A stretch of 64,000 nucleotides of DNA from Cryobacterium sp. SO2 (GCF_026151165.2 NZ_CP117849.1:3782001-3846000), one strand, 5' to 3'; counted from the stretch's first letter, positions 33,755 through 43,145 are shown. Program-made: numbers and translations. Notes: a model not told the origin generated them from the sequence alone.

Positions 33755-34498
33755 TCATACCAGGCTCGCTTCGCGGCGGGCGGCACGGGGCGCACGAACA
33801 GCGCGGGACTGGGTGCGGATATGCGGGGTGGTGAGACGCACGAGCCGGTCGCCGAGTAGCTGCACCGACGCCACGGTGGCCACGAGAATCACGATGGTGG
33901 CGAGCATCACGGTGTTGTCGAAGCGCTGGTAACCGTAGGTGACCGCGACGTAGCCGATGCCGCCTGCCCCGATGGTGCCGGCGATGGCGGAGTACTCGAT
34001 CATGGCGATGGTGTTGATCGTCAGGCCGCCGATGATCGACGGCAGGGCCTCGCTGAGCTGGGCGGTGCGGATGATCTGCAGCGGTGACGCTCCCGAGGCC
34101 TTCGCGACCCGCACCAGGGTGGGCGGCACCCCGCGCAGCGAGTTCTCCACGATGCGGGTGAAGAAGGCGATGCCGGCGATAGCCATGGGCACGACGGCCG
34201 CGGCGATGCCGATATTGGTGCCGGTGATGAACCGGGTGAACGGCACGATCGCCGCCATCAGGATGAGGAACGGCAGCGACCGGCCGATGCTCACGATCCA
34301 GCTGAGCGTGGTGTGCAGGGCGGGATTCTCGAACAGGCCGCCCGGCGCGAGGTTGTGCACGAGGGCGCCGAGCGGGATGCCGACGAGCACGACGATGAGC
34401 ATGACGATGCCCACCATGATGAGGGTGTCCAGCAGCGCGGGGAAGACCAGCGCCGGGATGTCAGCGATGGGCACATTGTTGTTCAGGTGGAGGCTCAT
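33755..34498 (-). CDS. MetI-type ABC transporter permease
   Basis: 247 residues from the ATG at 34498, which overlaps the metN stop (ATGA). Five or more transmembrane segments. The EAA loop reads AKASGASPLQIIRTAQLSEALPSIIGG, and AIAGTIGAGGIGYVAVTYGYQRFD is the typical MetI C-terminal region. It forms the channel of a D/L-methionine-type importer with the MetN and MetQ homologues. A longer open frame upstream overlaps metN and is not real. Confidence 0.88.
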   Translation of the reverse strand: MSLHLNNNVPIADIPALVFPALLDTLIMVGIVMLIVVLVGIPLGALVHNLAPGGLFENPALHTTLSWIVSIGRSLPFLILMAAIVPFTRFITGTNIGIAAAVVPMAIAGIAFFTRIVENSLRGVPPTLVRVAKASGASPLQIIRTAQLSEALPSIIGGLTINTIAMIEYSAIAGTIGAGGIGYVAVTYGYQRFDNTVMLATIVILVATVASVQLLGDRLVRLTTPHIRTQSRAVRAPRAARREASLV

Positions 34499-35514
34499 GC
34501 GGCCTGCTCCAGGATCTCGGCCGAGGCCGGCTCGGCCGGCTCGGGGCGGGCGTCGAGACCGAGGCTGCGTGCCACGGTGATGAGGTGCTCCCGGTCGGCG
34601 CCGGTGACGCCGATGCTGGCGTGTCCCACCGTGGCGCCGTCGACGGTCTCGATCGACGCGCCGAGCAGTGACACCGTGGTGCCGAGCTGGTCGGCGAGAC
34701 GGGTGAGCCAGTCGGCGGGCACGCCGGCGGAGGTGTAGCTGACGAACCATTCGGTCGCGTCGGCTGCGGCGCTCTCGTGCGAGCGCGCCGGGCGCAGGGC
34801 CCGGCCGAGCTCGGAGGCCGGGTCGCGGAGCAGCTCAACGATGCGGCCGCTCTCCACGATGCGCCCGTGGTCGAGGCGTGCCACGGAGTCGGCGACCTGC
34901 AGCACCGTGTCCATTTCGTGGGTGATGAAGAGGATCGAGAGGCCCAGGTCGTCGCGGAGCTCCTTGAGCAGAGCCACGATCGAGCGGGTGGAGTCTGGGT
35001 CGAGGCCGGAGGTGGCCTCGTCGCTGAGCAGCACAGTCGGGCGGAGGGCCAGCGCACGGGCGATACCCACCCGCTGGCGTTGGCCGCCGGAGAGCTGGTG
35101 CGGGTAGTGCCCGGCCTTGTCGGACAGGCCCACGCGGCCCAGCAGTTCCGCCACCCGGGAGCGGGTCTCCGCAGCCGTCACGCCGAGGTACTCCAACGGC
35201 AGCGCCACGTTCTGGGCGGCGGTGCGACGGGAGTACAGGCCATCCGACTGGAAGATAGTGCCGATGCGCCGGCGCGCCACCCGCAACGCCTTCTCGCTGA
35301 GCTGGGAGAGGTTCTCCCCGTTCACGAGCACCGACCCGCTGGTGGGGCGTTCGAGCAGGTTGACACACTGCGCCAGCGTGCTCTTGCCCGCGCCGCTCGG
35401 GCCGACGACGGCGAAGATCTCGCCGGCGTCGACGCTGAAATCGAGACGGTCGAGCACCACGGTGTGCGCGTCACCGTGGCCGTAGACCTTGGTCAGCTGT
35501 TCGAGGCTGATCAT
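34495..35514 (-). CDS. MetN-type ABC transporter ATP-binding protein
   Basis: 339 residues. Walker A GPSGAGKST, Q-loop IFQSDGL, signature LSGGQRQRVGIARALA, Walker B VLLSDEATSGLD, H-loop ITHEMD. The C-terminal region (about 250-335) fits the NIL regulatory domain of MetN, which binds methionine to inhibit transport. First gene of the metN-metI-metQ cluster, 54 bases after the NtaA-type monooxygenase, in the same direction. The natural substrate may be an organosulfur compound handled by that monooxygenase. Methionine itself is equally possible. Confidence 0.9.
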   Translation of the reverse strand: MISLEQLTKVYGHGDAHTVVLDRLDFSVDAGEIFAVVGPSGAGKSTLAQCVNLLERPTSGSVLVNGENLSQLSEKALRVARRRIGTIFQSDGLYSRRTAAQNVALPLEYLGVTAAETRSRVAELLGRVGLSDKAGHYPHQLSGGQRQRVGIARALALRPTVLLSDEATSGLDPDSTRSIVALLKELRDDLGLSILFITHEMDTVLQVADSVARLDHGRIVESGRIVELLRDPASELGRALRPARSHESAAADATEWFVSYTSAGVPADWLTRLADQLGTTVSLLGASIETVDGATVGHASIGVTGADREHLITVARSLGLDARPEPAEPASAEILEQAA

Positions 35515-35568
35515 GCGGGGCTCCCTGTCGAGTCCTGTCGTGCGTGAGCGTGCGGGTAGCGGGAAAGG

Positions 35569-36948
35569 TCAGACGACGGGAAGACCGACGCGATAGTTCG
35601 CGCCACGGTGCTCGTCGGGCAGGCGGTCGCCACGGCCGTGCAGCTTCTGGCGCAGCGTGCCCTCGGTGTACTCGGTGGGGTACACGCCGCGCTTCTGCAG
35701 CTCGGGCACCACCCAGGTGACCACGTCTTCGAAGGTGCCCGGCGTGATGGCGTAGGCGAGGTTGAAGCCGTCCACATCGGTCTCTTCGGCCCACTCCTCG
35801 AGCTGGTCGGCGATCTCGCTGCCGGAGCCGACGATGAACGGGCCGAGGCCGCCGATGGCGCCGGCGCGGGCGATGTCGCCGACGGTCCACTCGGAGCCGT
35901 CGTGGTTCGCGGCCTGGAAGTTGGCGACGGTGGACTGGATGGCGTTGCTCTTGACGTTGCCGATCGGCTCGTCGAGCGCGTAGCCGGACAGGTCGACGCC
36001 CATCCAGCCGGACATGAAGACGAGGGCGCCCTCTTCGCTGGCGTAGCTGAGGTAGTCGAGGTACTTGGCCTGGGCCTTCTCGCTGGTCTCGTCGGTGATG
36101 ATGGTGAGCAGCGTGTAGATCTTGGCGGAGTACCGGTCGCGGCCCGCGGACTCGAGGGCGTCGCGCAGCTTGGTGACGGTGTCCTTGAGCACGTGCTTGG
36201 TCGACGCGGCCACGAAGATCGCCTCGGCGTTGCCGGCGGCGAACGCGATGCCCCGGCTGGATGCGCCGGCCTGGTAGATCACGGGCGAGCGCTGCGGCGA
36301 CGGCTCGGAGAGGTGGATGCCCGGCACCTGGAAGTGCTTGCCGGAGTGACCGATGGAGTGCACCTTGCTCGGATCGGTGAAGACGCCGGTCTCGGTGTCG
36401 CGCACGACGGCGTCGTCTTCCCAGGAGCCCTCCCACAGCTTGTAGAGCACCTCGAGGTACTCGTCGGCATAGTCGTAGCGGTCGTCGTGCTCGAGCTGGT
36501 CGTCCTGGCCCATGTTCCGTGCGGCGGAGGGCAGGTAGCCGGTGACGACGTTCCAGCCGACGCGGCCCTTGGTGAGGTGGTCGAGCGTGGACATGCGGCG
36601 GGCGAAGGGGTACGGGTGCTCGTATGCGGTGCCGGCGGTGACGCCGAACCCGAGGTGCTCCGTGACATATGCCATTGCGGGAATGACCAGCAGCGGGTCC
36701 GCGACGGGAATCTGCGCGCCGTTGCGGATGGCAGCCTCGTTGGTGCCGCCGTAGACGTCGTAGGTGCCCAGCACGTCGGCGAGGAAGATGCCGTCGAAGC
36801 GGCCCTTCTCGAGGAGCTTGGCCAGCTCGGTCCAGTAGGCGAGGTCGGTGTAGCTCTGCGACCGGTCATCCGGGTGGCGCCACAGGCCGGAGGACTGGTG
36901 GGCGACGCAGTTCATGTCGAAGGCATTGAAGCGAATCTGTCTGGGCAT
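35569..36948 (-). CDS. NtaA/SnaA/DszA-family FMN-dependent monooxygenase
   Basis: 459 residues from the ATG at 36948. Close in plan to the gene at 1113-2510: FNAFDMNCVAHQSSGLWRHP at the start, YWTELAKLLEKGRFDGIFLADVLGTYDVY, ARRMSTLDHLTKGRVGWNVVTGYLPSAARN. It uses FMNH2 supplied by a reductase that is not in the window. It heads a same-strand run into the MetN-MetI-MetQ importer. Such pairings are typical for import and oxygenation of organosulfur compounds as sulfur source, so this function is favoured, though unproven. Divergent from the amine-catabolism cluster. Confidence 0.88.
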   Translation of the reverse strand: MPRQIRFNAFDMNCVAHQSSGLWRHPDDRSQSYTDLAYWTELAKLLEKGRFDGIFLADVLGTYDVYGGTNEAAIRNGAQIPVADPLLVIPAMAYVTEHLGFGVTAGTAYEHPYPFARRMSTLDHLTKGRVGWNVVTGYLPSAARNMGQDDQLEHDDRYDYADEYLEVLYKLWEGSWEDDAVVRDTETGVFTDPSKVHSIGHSGKHFQVPGIHLSEPSPQRSPVIYQAGASSRGIAFAAGNAEAIFVAASTKHVLKDTVTKLRDALESAGRDRYSAKIYTLLTIITDETSEKAQAKYLDYLSYASEEGALVFMSGWMGVDLSGYALDEPIGNVKSNAIQSTVANFQAANHDGSEWTVGDIARAGAIGGLGPFIVGSGSEIADQLEEWAEETDVDGFNLAYAITPGTFEDVVTWVVPELQKRGVYPTEYTEGTLRQKLHGRGDRLPDEHRGANYRVGLPVV

Positions 36949-37056
36949 GGACCTATGCTCACCTTTCCGCGGCCTGAGCACATCCGACCCTGAAACATTG
37001 CGTCACACACCCAACGGGCGAAGCATCTTCAATCGGGGGTCGCCAAGGTGCGATCG

Positions 37057-37074
37057 GATGCAAGATCCTGCATC
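37057..37074. promoter_or_regulatory. Inverted repeat GATGCA-N6-TGCATC
   Basis: A perfect 6-6-6 inverted repeat in the 283-base gap between the divergent monooxygenase and aldehyde dehydrogenase genes. It is 109 bases from the former and 158 from the latter. The shape fits a dimeric repressor such as a GntR or TetR type. Which gene it serves is unclear. Confidence 0.4.
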
Positions 37075-37126
37075 ATCTACCCCGGCCTGGCGCCCGGCCG
37101 CGCGGCGGAGGGCCCCTGCCGTTTTG

Positions 37127-37152
37127 CCCGGCCAGGTGCCATACTGGCCGGG
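37127..37152. promoter_or_regulatory. Inverted repeat CCCGGCCAG-N8-CTGGCCGGG
   Basis: Perfect nine-base arms with an eight-base spacer, about 80 bases before the aldehyde dehydrogenase start. It could be an operator or, if transcribed, a stable leader hairpin. No other feature was seen in this gap. Confidence 0.45.
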
Positions 37153-37231
37153 AAACTCCGCACGTCTCCCGCACGATCGAGACGGCGAACGGCACGACCA
37201 CTCGACGATTCACTCAACGATGAGGAGCCCC

Positions 37232-38662
37232 GTGAGCACCCCGATTCTGTCCAATTTCATCAATGGCCGATTTGTGACGCCGGCGGGCTCCGGGATGCTG
37301 GACATCGTCGATCCGACGACCGGAACCATCGTGGCGCGCTCCCCGATCTCCACGGCGGACGACGTGGATGTCGCCATGCGCGCCGCCAAGGCCGCCTTCC
37401 CCGGCTGGAGCAGGCGCACCCCGGGGGAACGGCAGCGGGCCCTGCTGCTGCTCGCCGACGCCGTCGAGGCGAACAGCGACGCTCTTGTGGAGGCCCAGCA
37501 CCGCAACACCGGTCAGCCGCGCGCCACCATCGCCGCGGACGAGGTGGCGGCGGGCGCCGACCAGCTGCGATTCTTCGCCGGCGCCGCCCGGCTGCTCGAG
37601 GGCAAATCGGCCGGCGAGTACCTCGAAGGCATGACCTCCTGGGTGCGCCGGGAACCGATCGGGGTGGTCGGCCAGGTCACCCCGTGGAACTTCCCGTTCC
37701 TCATGGCGATCTGGAAAATCGGCCCTGCCCTGGCCGTGGGCAACACCCTCGTGCTCAAGCCCAGCGACACCACACCGGAGTCCACCCTCGAACTCGCCCG
37801 GATCAGCCAGGGCATCCTGCCCGACGGCGTGATGAACATAGTGCTCGGTGACGCGACGACAGGGGCGTTCATCGTGGAGCACCCGGTGCCCGGCCTGGTC
37901 TCGATCACCGGCAGCGTGCGCGCGGGCATGGCCGTCGCATCCGGGGCGGCGCACACCCTCAAACGCGCCCACCTGGAGCTCGGCGGCAAGGCGCCCGCGG
38001 TGGTCTTCGCCGACGTCGACGTGGCCAAGGTCGCCTCCGCGATCGCTGACTTCTCCTTTTATAACGCCGGCCAGGACTGCACGGCCATCACCCGGGTGCT
38101 CGTGCACGAGTCGATCCACGACGAATTCGTGGGCGCCTTCTCGGCCGAGGCCGAGCTGCGCACCACCGGATCGGCCGACGACGCCGACAACTACTTCGGC
38201 CCGCTCAACAACGTCAGGCACTTCACCGAGGTGGTCGAGAAGGTGCAGGGCCTGCCCGCGCACGCCGTGATCAGCACCGGCGGCCATCAGGTGGGCGACG
38301 CCGGCTTCTTCTTCGAACCCACAGTGGTCACCCAGGTGCGTCAAACGGATGCGATCGTGCAAGACGAGACCTTCGGCCCGGTGATCACAGTGCAGAGCTT
38401 CGGCACCGAGGCGGAGGCCATCGAGATGGCCAACGACGTGCGCTACGCCCTCGCCTCGAGCGTGTGGACCCGCGACCACGCCCGGGCGCTGAGGGTGTCC
38501 CGCGACCTCGACTTCGGCGCCGTGTGGATCAACACCCATATCCTGCTCACCGCCGAGATGCCGCACGGCGGCTTCAAGTACTCCGGCTACGGCAAAGACC
38601 TCTCCATGTACGGCGTCGAGGATTACACCCGCATCAAGCACGTGATGAGCTCGCTCGAATAG
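37232..38662 (+). CDS. Aldehyde dehydrogenase, probably aminobutyraldehyde type
   Basis: 476 residues from the GTG at 37232, which has a GAGGAG site. An ATG four codons upstream lacks one. It oxidises an aldehyde to the acid with NAD+. The catalytic Cys is in AGQDCTAI, the general-base Glu in LELGGK, and the NAD site in GSVRAG. The start NFINGRF and the GQDC context resemble gamma-aminobutyraldehyde dehydrogenases (PatD type). The copper amine oxidase gene begins 11 bases downstream, so the pair would convert a primary amine to aldehyde and then to acid, which supports the call. Confidence 0.9.
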   Translation: MSTPILSNFINGRFVTPAGSGMLDIVDPTTGTIVARSPISTADDVDVAMRAAKAAFPGWSRRTPGERQRALLLLADAVEANSDALVEAQHRNTGQPRATIAADEVAAGADQLRFFAGAARLLEGKSAGEYLEGMTSWVRREPIGVVGQVTPWNFPFLMAIWKIGPALAVGNTLVLKPSDTTPESTLELARISQGILPDGVMNIVLGDATTGAFIVEHPVPGLVSITGSVRAGMAVASGAAHTLKRAHLELGGKAPAVVFADVDVAKVASAIADFSFYNAGQDCTAITRVLVHESIHDEFVGAFSAEAELRTTGSADDADNYFGPLNNVRHFTEVVEKVQGLPAHAVISTGGHQVGDAGFFFEPTVVTQVRQTDAIVQDETFGPVITVQSFGTEAEAIEMANDVRYALASSVWTRDHARALRVSRDLDFGAVWINTHILLTAEMPHGGFKYSGYGKDLSMYGVEDYTRIKHVMSSLE

Positions 38663-38673
38663 ATAGGAACCCG

Positions 38674-40698
38674 ATGACCTTCCATCCCCTCGACCCGCTC
38701 ACCGGTGCGGAGTTCACCCAGGCGTCGGCCGTGCTCGCCCGCGAACACGACGTCGGCGCAGGGTGGCGGTTCGCCTCCATCGAGCTGGTCGAGCCGGCCA
38801 AGGCCGCGATCGCCGAGTTCGAGGCGACGGGTCTCGCGCCCGAGCGCCGCGCCCGCCTGGTGGTGCTGCACCGCACCGAGAACCGCACCTGGGTGGCAGT
38901 GGTCTCCCTCGACACCGACAGCCTGCTCAGCTGGGAGCAGGCCGTCGGCGTGCAGGCCAACTTCACCGTGGACGAGTGGGAAGAGGCCGACGCGGCGCTG
39001 CGCGCGCATCCGGAGGTCGTGGCCGCGCTGGCCAAGCGCGGAATCACCGACCTGGAGCACGTCTTCATCGACACCTGGACCTACGGCGACGCCGTCATCC
39101 CCGACGTCTACCGGGGCCTGCGCCTGGGCTGGGCGGATGTCTGGGTGCGCGGCGGCGCCGGCGCAAATCCCTACGCCGGTCCGGTGAGCGGCCTGCACTT
39201 CGTGATCGACGTGAACACCATGAACCTCCTCGAGATCGAGGACACCTTCACGGTCGACCCGCCGACCGTGATGGGCGAGTACGTGCCGCACCTGATTCCC
39301 GAACGCATCCGCACGGCCAGCACCCGGCCGAAGCTGTTGCCGTTGGACATCGTGCAGCCGGAGGGACCGAGCTTCAGCGTGGACGGCAACCTCGTGCAGT
39401 GGCAGAACTGGTCGCTGCGGGTGGGCTTCAACTACCGCGAGGGCATGACGCTGCACCGGGTGACCTACACGGACGCCGGCCGCGAGCGCCCGATCGCCAA
39501 CAGGCTGTCGTTCGCCGAGATGGTGGTGCCGTACCGCGACCCGAGCGTCGACCACTTCCGGCGCACGGCGTTCGATATCGGCGAGTGGGGCCTGGGGTTC
39601 ATGACCACTTCGCTGGAGCTGGGCTGCGACTGCCTGGGCGAGATCCGGTACATCGACGCCGTGCTGCACAACAGCGCCGGCGAGCCGTATTCGATCCCCA
39701 ACGCGTTCTGCATCCACGAGGAGGACAACGCCGTGCTCTGGAAGCACGTGGACCATGACGGCGGCGCGGAGGTGCGCCGGATGCGCCGGCTCGTGGTGTC
39801 CTTCCACGTGACCGTGGCCAACTACGAGTACCTCGTCTACTGGCGCTTCTACCAGGACGGCAACATCGAGTGCGAGGTGCGCGCCACCGGCATCATGGTG
39901 GTCACCCACCTCGCGCCGGGCCAGCCGCACCCCAACGGCACCCTCGTCGACGAACGCACCTACGCCCCGTTCCACCAGCACTTCATCGTCGCCAGGATGG
40001 ACCTCGACATCGACGGCCAGGCCAACACGGTGTTCCGCAGCGAGACCCGGATCGAACCGATCGACGAGGCCAACCCGCTCGGACTGGCGCTCACGCAGCA
40101 GAACACCCCGATCGAGACCGAGGGCTTCGACGACTTCGACTGGAACACCCAGCGGGCCTGGAAGGTCGTGAACGAGCAGACCGTGAACGGGCTGGGCACC
40201 CCGGTGTCGTACAAGCTCGTGCCCGGCGGTGCGATCCCGTCCTTCTTCCATCCCACCGCGCCAGCCCTGCAGCGCGCCCAGGTGATCGGCCACACGGTGT
40301 GGGTCACCCCCAACGACGAAGACCAGCGCTGGCCGTGCGGCGAATTCGTGAACCAGAGCGGCGTCGACCACGGCCTGCCCGAGTGGATCCAGGCCGGCCG
40401 TGCCGTGCGCAATACCGATGTGGTGCTCTGGTACACCTTCGGCATCCACCACATCACCCGGCCGGAGGAATGGCCGGTCATGCCGGCCGACATCGTCTCG
40501 TTCTGGCTGAAGCCGGTGGGCTTCTTCGACCGCAACCCGTCACTCGACGTTGCGCCGAGCCCCGCGCATTGCGCTCCCGGCATGGACCACAGTGACCACA
40601 ACCACGGTGACCACGAGCAGCCGATTCCGGTGGCCGACCACCAGCACGAGCACGGCAGTCCGGATGCCTCCGGCACGGAACCAAGGAGAACAGCGTGA
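38674..40698 (+). CDS. Copper-containing primary-amine oxidase with His-rich tail
   Basis: 674 residues. It deaminates primary amines to aldehydes, releasing NH3 and H2O2. The topaquinone precursor is Tyr384 in TVANYEY. Copper ligands are His434 and His436 (HQH) and His592 or His593 (GIHHIT), and the catalytic base is Asp289 in YRDPS. All active-site residues are present. The last 50 residues form an unusual tail with eight His and many Asp, plausibly for copper capture. There is no signal peptide, so it is cytoplasmic. The stop overlaps the universal stress gene start (GTGA). A large antisense open frame exists but is a composition artefact. Confidence 0.95.
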   Translation: MTFHPLDPLTGAEFTQASAVLAREHDVGAGWRFASIELVEPAKAAIAEFEATGLAPERRARLVVLHRTENRTWVAVVSLDTDSLLSWEQAVGVQANFTVDEWEEADAALRAHPEVVAALAKRGITDLEHVFIDTWTYGDAVIPDVYRGLRLGWADVWVRGGAGANPYAGPVSGLHFVIDVNTMNLLEIEDTFTVDPPTVMGEYVPHLIPERIRTASTRPKLLPLDIVQPEGPSFSVDGNLVQWQNWSLRVGFNYREGMTLHRVTYTDAGRERPIANRLSFAEMVVPYRDPSVDHFRRTAFDIGEWGLGFMTTSLELGCDCLGEIRYIDAVLHNSAGEPYSIPNAFCIHEEDNAVLWKHVDHDGGAEVRRMRRLVVSFHVTVANYEYLVYWRFYQDGNIECEVRATGIMVVTHLAPGQPHPNGTLVDERTYAPFHQHFIVARMDLDIDGQANTVFRSETRIEPIDEANPLGLALTQQNTPIETEGFDDFDWNTQRAWKVVNEQTVNGLGTPVSYKLVPGGAIPSFFHPTAPALQRAQVIGHTVWVTPNDEDQRWPCGEFVNQSGVDHGLPEWIQAGRAVRNTDVVLWYTFGIHHITRPEEWPVMPADIVSFWLKPVGFFDRNPSLDVAPSPAHCAPGMDHSDHNHGDHEQPIPVADHQHEHGSPDASGTEPRRTA

Positions 40699-41567
40699 CC
40701 CGAGTAGCGAACTACGTGGTGGCTTACGAGGCCACCACCCAGGGCCGCGAGGCCCTCGAGTTGGGCATCGCGCTGGCCAGGGCCACTGCGGCCGAACTGC
40801 GGATCTGCCTCGTGCTGCAGCGGGTCACCGCCGCGCCCGCGAAGATCCACGCCGCGAGCAGCGACTTCGAGGTGCTCCTGGCCGATCAGGCGAAGGCATG
40901 GCTCGCCGAGGCGGCCGGCTGGGTGCCGGCCGATGTCACGGCAACGACCCATCTGCTCTGGGCGGACTCCACCTCGGAGGGACTCATCCAGGCGGCCGCC
41001 GACCTGGACTCCGACCGGATCGTGGTGGGCGCCGCCCGCGGGGGCCTGTTCAACAGGTTCTCCATCGGCAGCGTTGCCAACGCCCTGCTGCACGCCTCCC
41101 CCGTGCCCGTCGCCCTCGCGCCGCACGGGTATCGTGCTCCGGCCCAGCTCACCCGCATCACCTGCGCCATCGGCACCCGGCCGGGCTGGGAGGCCCTGCT
41201 CGACTCGCTCGTGGCGTTCACAGAGGACCTGGGCGTCGAACTGCGGTTCGTGACCCTCGTTGAGGTCGACGCCACCCGTGAGAAGCAGTCACCGGCCGCG
41301 GCCGGCAGCACCGCCCACCTCGACGCCGTGCTCGCCTACTACGAGCGCCATTCGCACAGCCACGGCCTCATCACCACCGAGGTCGGCACCGGCAAGAACG
41401 TGGAGGAGGCCGTCGAAGCCCTCGACTGGCGGGCCGACGAGCTCGCCTTCGTCGGGTCCAGCCGGTTGGCCGCACCGCGCACGATCTTCCTCGGCATCAC
41501 CGCCCACCGGATGCTGCACGCGCTGCCGGTTCCCCTCGTGGTCGTTCCGACCTCGCCCCGCAGCTGA
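40695..41567 (+). CDS. Universal stress protein, double UspA domain
   Basis: 290 residues with two Usp modules (about 5-145 and 150-285). The first ends in VVGAARGGLFNRFSIGSVANALLHASPVPVAL, close to the ATP-binding G-2X-G-9X-G(S/T) pattern. The second ends in FVGSSRLAAPRTIFLGITAHRMLHALPVPLVVVP. The GTG start overlaps the amine oxidase stop, so translation is coupled to it. Association with amine catabolism is frequent for amino-acid permease loci and may reflect regulation of the permease 33 bases downstream or response to the H2O2 produced. Confidence 0.88.
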   Translation: MTRVANYVVAYEATTQGREALELGIALARATAAELRICLVLQRVTAAPAKIHAASSDFEVLLADQAKAWLAEAAGWVPADVTATTHLLWADSTSEGLIQAAADLDSDRIVVGAARGGLFNRFSIGSVANALLHASPVPVALAPHGYRAPAQLTRITCAIGTRPGWEALLDSLVAFTEDLGVELRFVTLVEVDATREKQSPAAAGSTAHLDAVLAYYERHSHSHGLITTEVGTGKNVEEAVEALDWRADELAFVGSSRLAAPRTIFLGITAHRMLHALPVPLVVVPTSPRS

Positions 41568-41600
41568 CCCGAACCGCTGATCCGAACAAAGGACAGGTCC

Positions 41601-43145
41601 ATGGCACAGTCATCCGCTTCCGACGCCACGCCCGCCGCACTCTCCAGCACCGGCGGCCTCTCCGCCAAAGGACTGAGCGCCGGATCCGTCGGCCTGCTCG
41701 GGGCCACCGTCATCGGCATCTCCTGCATCGCCCCGGCGTACACGCTCACGGCGTCGCTCGGTCCCACCGTCGCGGCGGTCGGCACCCAGATGCCCGGCAT
41801 CTTCATGGTGGGCTTCATCCCCATGCTGCTGGTGGCGCTCGGCTACCGCGAACTCAACAACGCCATGCCGGATGCCGGCACATCCTTCACCTGGGCCACC
41901 CGCGCGTTCGGGCCGTGGCTGGGGTGGATGGGCGGCTGGGGACTGATCGTGGCCACCGTTGTGGTGCTGTCGAATCTGGCCGGTGTGGCGGTGGACTTCT
42001 TCTACCTCATGCTCGCGCAGCTGTTCGGCAACCCCGGCCTCGCGGACCTGGCCGCGAACGTGTGGATCAACATCCTCACCTGTCTGGTCTTCATGGTCGG
42101 CGCCTGTTACATCTCCTATCGGGGCATGGAGACCACCAAGATGGTGCAATACGTGCTGGTGGCCTTCCAATTGCTCGTGCTGGTCTGGTTCAGCGTCGCG
42201 GCGCTGCTGCACTTCAGCAATGGCACCGCGTTCGACGCCCTCGGCTTCAGCATCGACTGGTTCAACCCGTTCCTCACACCGTCGTTCTCGGCATTCGCGG
42301 CCGGGGTGTCGCTGTCGATCTTCATCTACTGGGGCTGGGACGTCACCCTCACCATGAACGAGGAGACCAAGGATCCGGAGCGCACCCCCGGCCGGGCGGC
42401 GACCCTCACCGTTGGCATCATCTTCGTGCTGTACATCCTGGTCTCGGTCGCGGCGCTGATGTTCTCCGGCGTCGGCACCGGCGAGTTGGGCCTGGGCAAC
42501 GAAGACATCCAGGGCAACGTCTTCGCCGCGCTGGCCGGGCCGGTGATGGGACCGTTCGCGATCCTGATGTCCCTGGCCGTGCTGTCGAGCTCCGCCGCGT
42601 CGCTGCAGTCCACCTTCGTGGGCCCGGCGCGCACGATGCTCTCGATGGGCCACTACCGGGCTTTCCCCAAGCGGTTCGCCGCGATCAGCCCGCGGTTCAA
42701 GTCGCCGGGCTTCGCCACGGTGATCGCCGGCGTGGTGGCCTGGGTCTTCTACGCGGTGATGCGGGTGCTGAGCACGGACGTGCTCACCGACACCATCCTC
42801 ACCCTGGGCATCATGATCTGCTTCTACTACGGCGTCACGGCGTTCGCCTGCGTCTGGTTCTTCCGCCGCGAGGTGTTCTCCAGCACCAGGGCCTTCCTGC
42901 TCAAGCTGCTCGCGCCGCTGGTCGGCGGGCTCATCCTCGCGGTGATCTTCGCCACCACCCTCATCGACAGCACCAACCCTGACTACGGCAGCGGCTCCGA
43001 GATCGGCGGGGTCGGCCTGGTGTTCATTCTCGCGATGGTGCTCTTCCTCACCGGCATCGTGCTGATGATCATCATGCGTAGGGTCGACCCGGCTTTCTTC
43101 ACGGGGAAGACGCTCACCAAGGGCACCTCGCGCGACACCCTCTGA
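41601..43145 (+). CDS. APC superfamily amino acid/amine permease
   Basis: 514 residues, about 12 transmembrane segments. APC marks are SVGLLGATVIGISCIAPAYTLTASLG in helix 1, NNAMPDAGTSFTWATRAFGPWLGWMGGWGLI, and GWDVTLTMNEETKDPERTPGRAA, the loop typical of amino acid-polyamine permeases. A GGACAGG site precedes the ATG. It closes the aldehyde dehydrogenase-amine oxidase-Usp-permease run and likely imports the amine, for example putrescine or a monoamine. The exact substrate cannot be read. Confidence 0.9.
   Translation: MAQSSASDATPAALSSTGGLSAKGLSAGSVGLLGATVIGISCIAPAYTLTASLGPTVAAVGTQMPGIFMVGFIPMLLVALGYRELNNAMPDAGTSFTWATRAFGPWLGWMGGWGLIVATVVVLSNLAGVAVDFFYLMLAQLFGNPGLADLAANVWINILTCLVFMVGACYISYRGMETTKMVQYVLVAFQLLVLVWFSVAALLHFSNGTAFDALGFSIDWFNPFLTPSFSAFAAGVSLSIFIYWGWDVTLTMNEETKDPERTPGRAATLTVGIIFVLYILVSVAALMFSGVGTGELGLGNEDIQGNVFAALAGPVMGPFAILMSLAVLSSSAASLQSTFVGPARTMLSMGHYRAFPKRFAAISPRFKSPGFATVIAGVVAWVFYAVMRVLSTDVLTDTILTLGIMICFYYGVTAFACVWFFRREVFSSTRAFLLKLLAPLVGGLILAVIFATTLIDSTNPDYGSGSEIGGVGLVFILAMVLFLTGIVLMIIMRRVDPAFFTGKTLTKGTSRDTL

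Noticed and set aside
36949..37231. SAM or other sulfur riboswitch before the monooxygenase/MetNIQ run
   Set aside because: Only two simple inverted repeats are seen. No multi-helix arrangement could be recognised on the relevant strand.
38623..40452. 609-codon open frame antisense to the copper amine oxidase
   Set aside because: The sense strand has every active-site residue of the amine oxidase. The antisense product is His/Val/Gly-rich with no motif.
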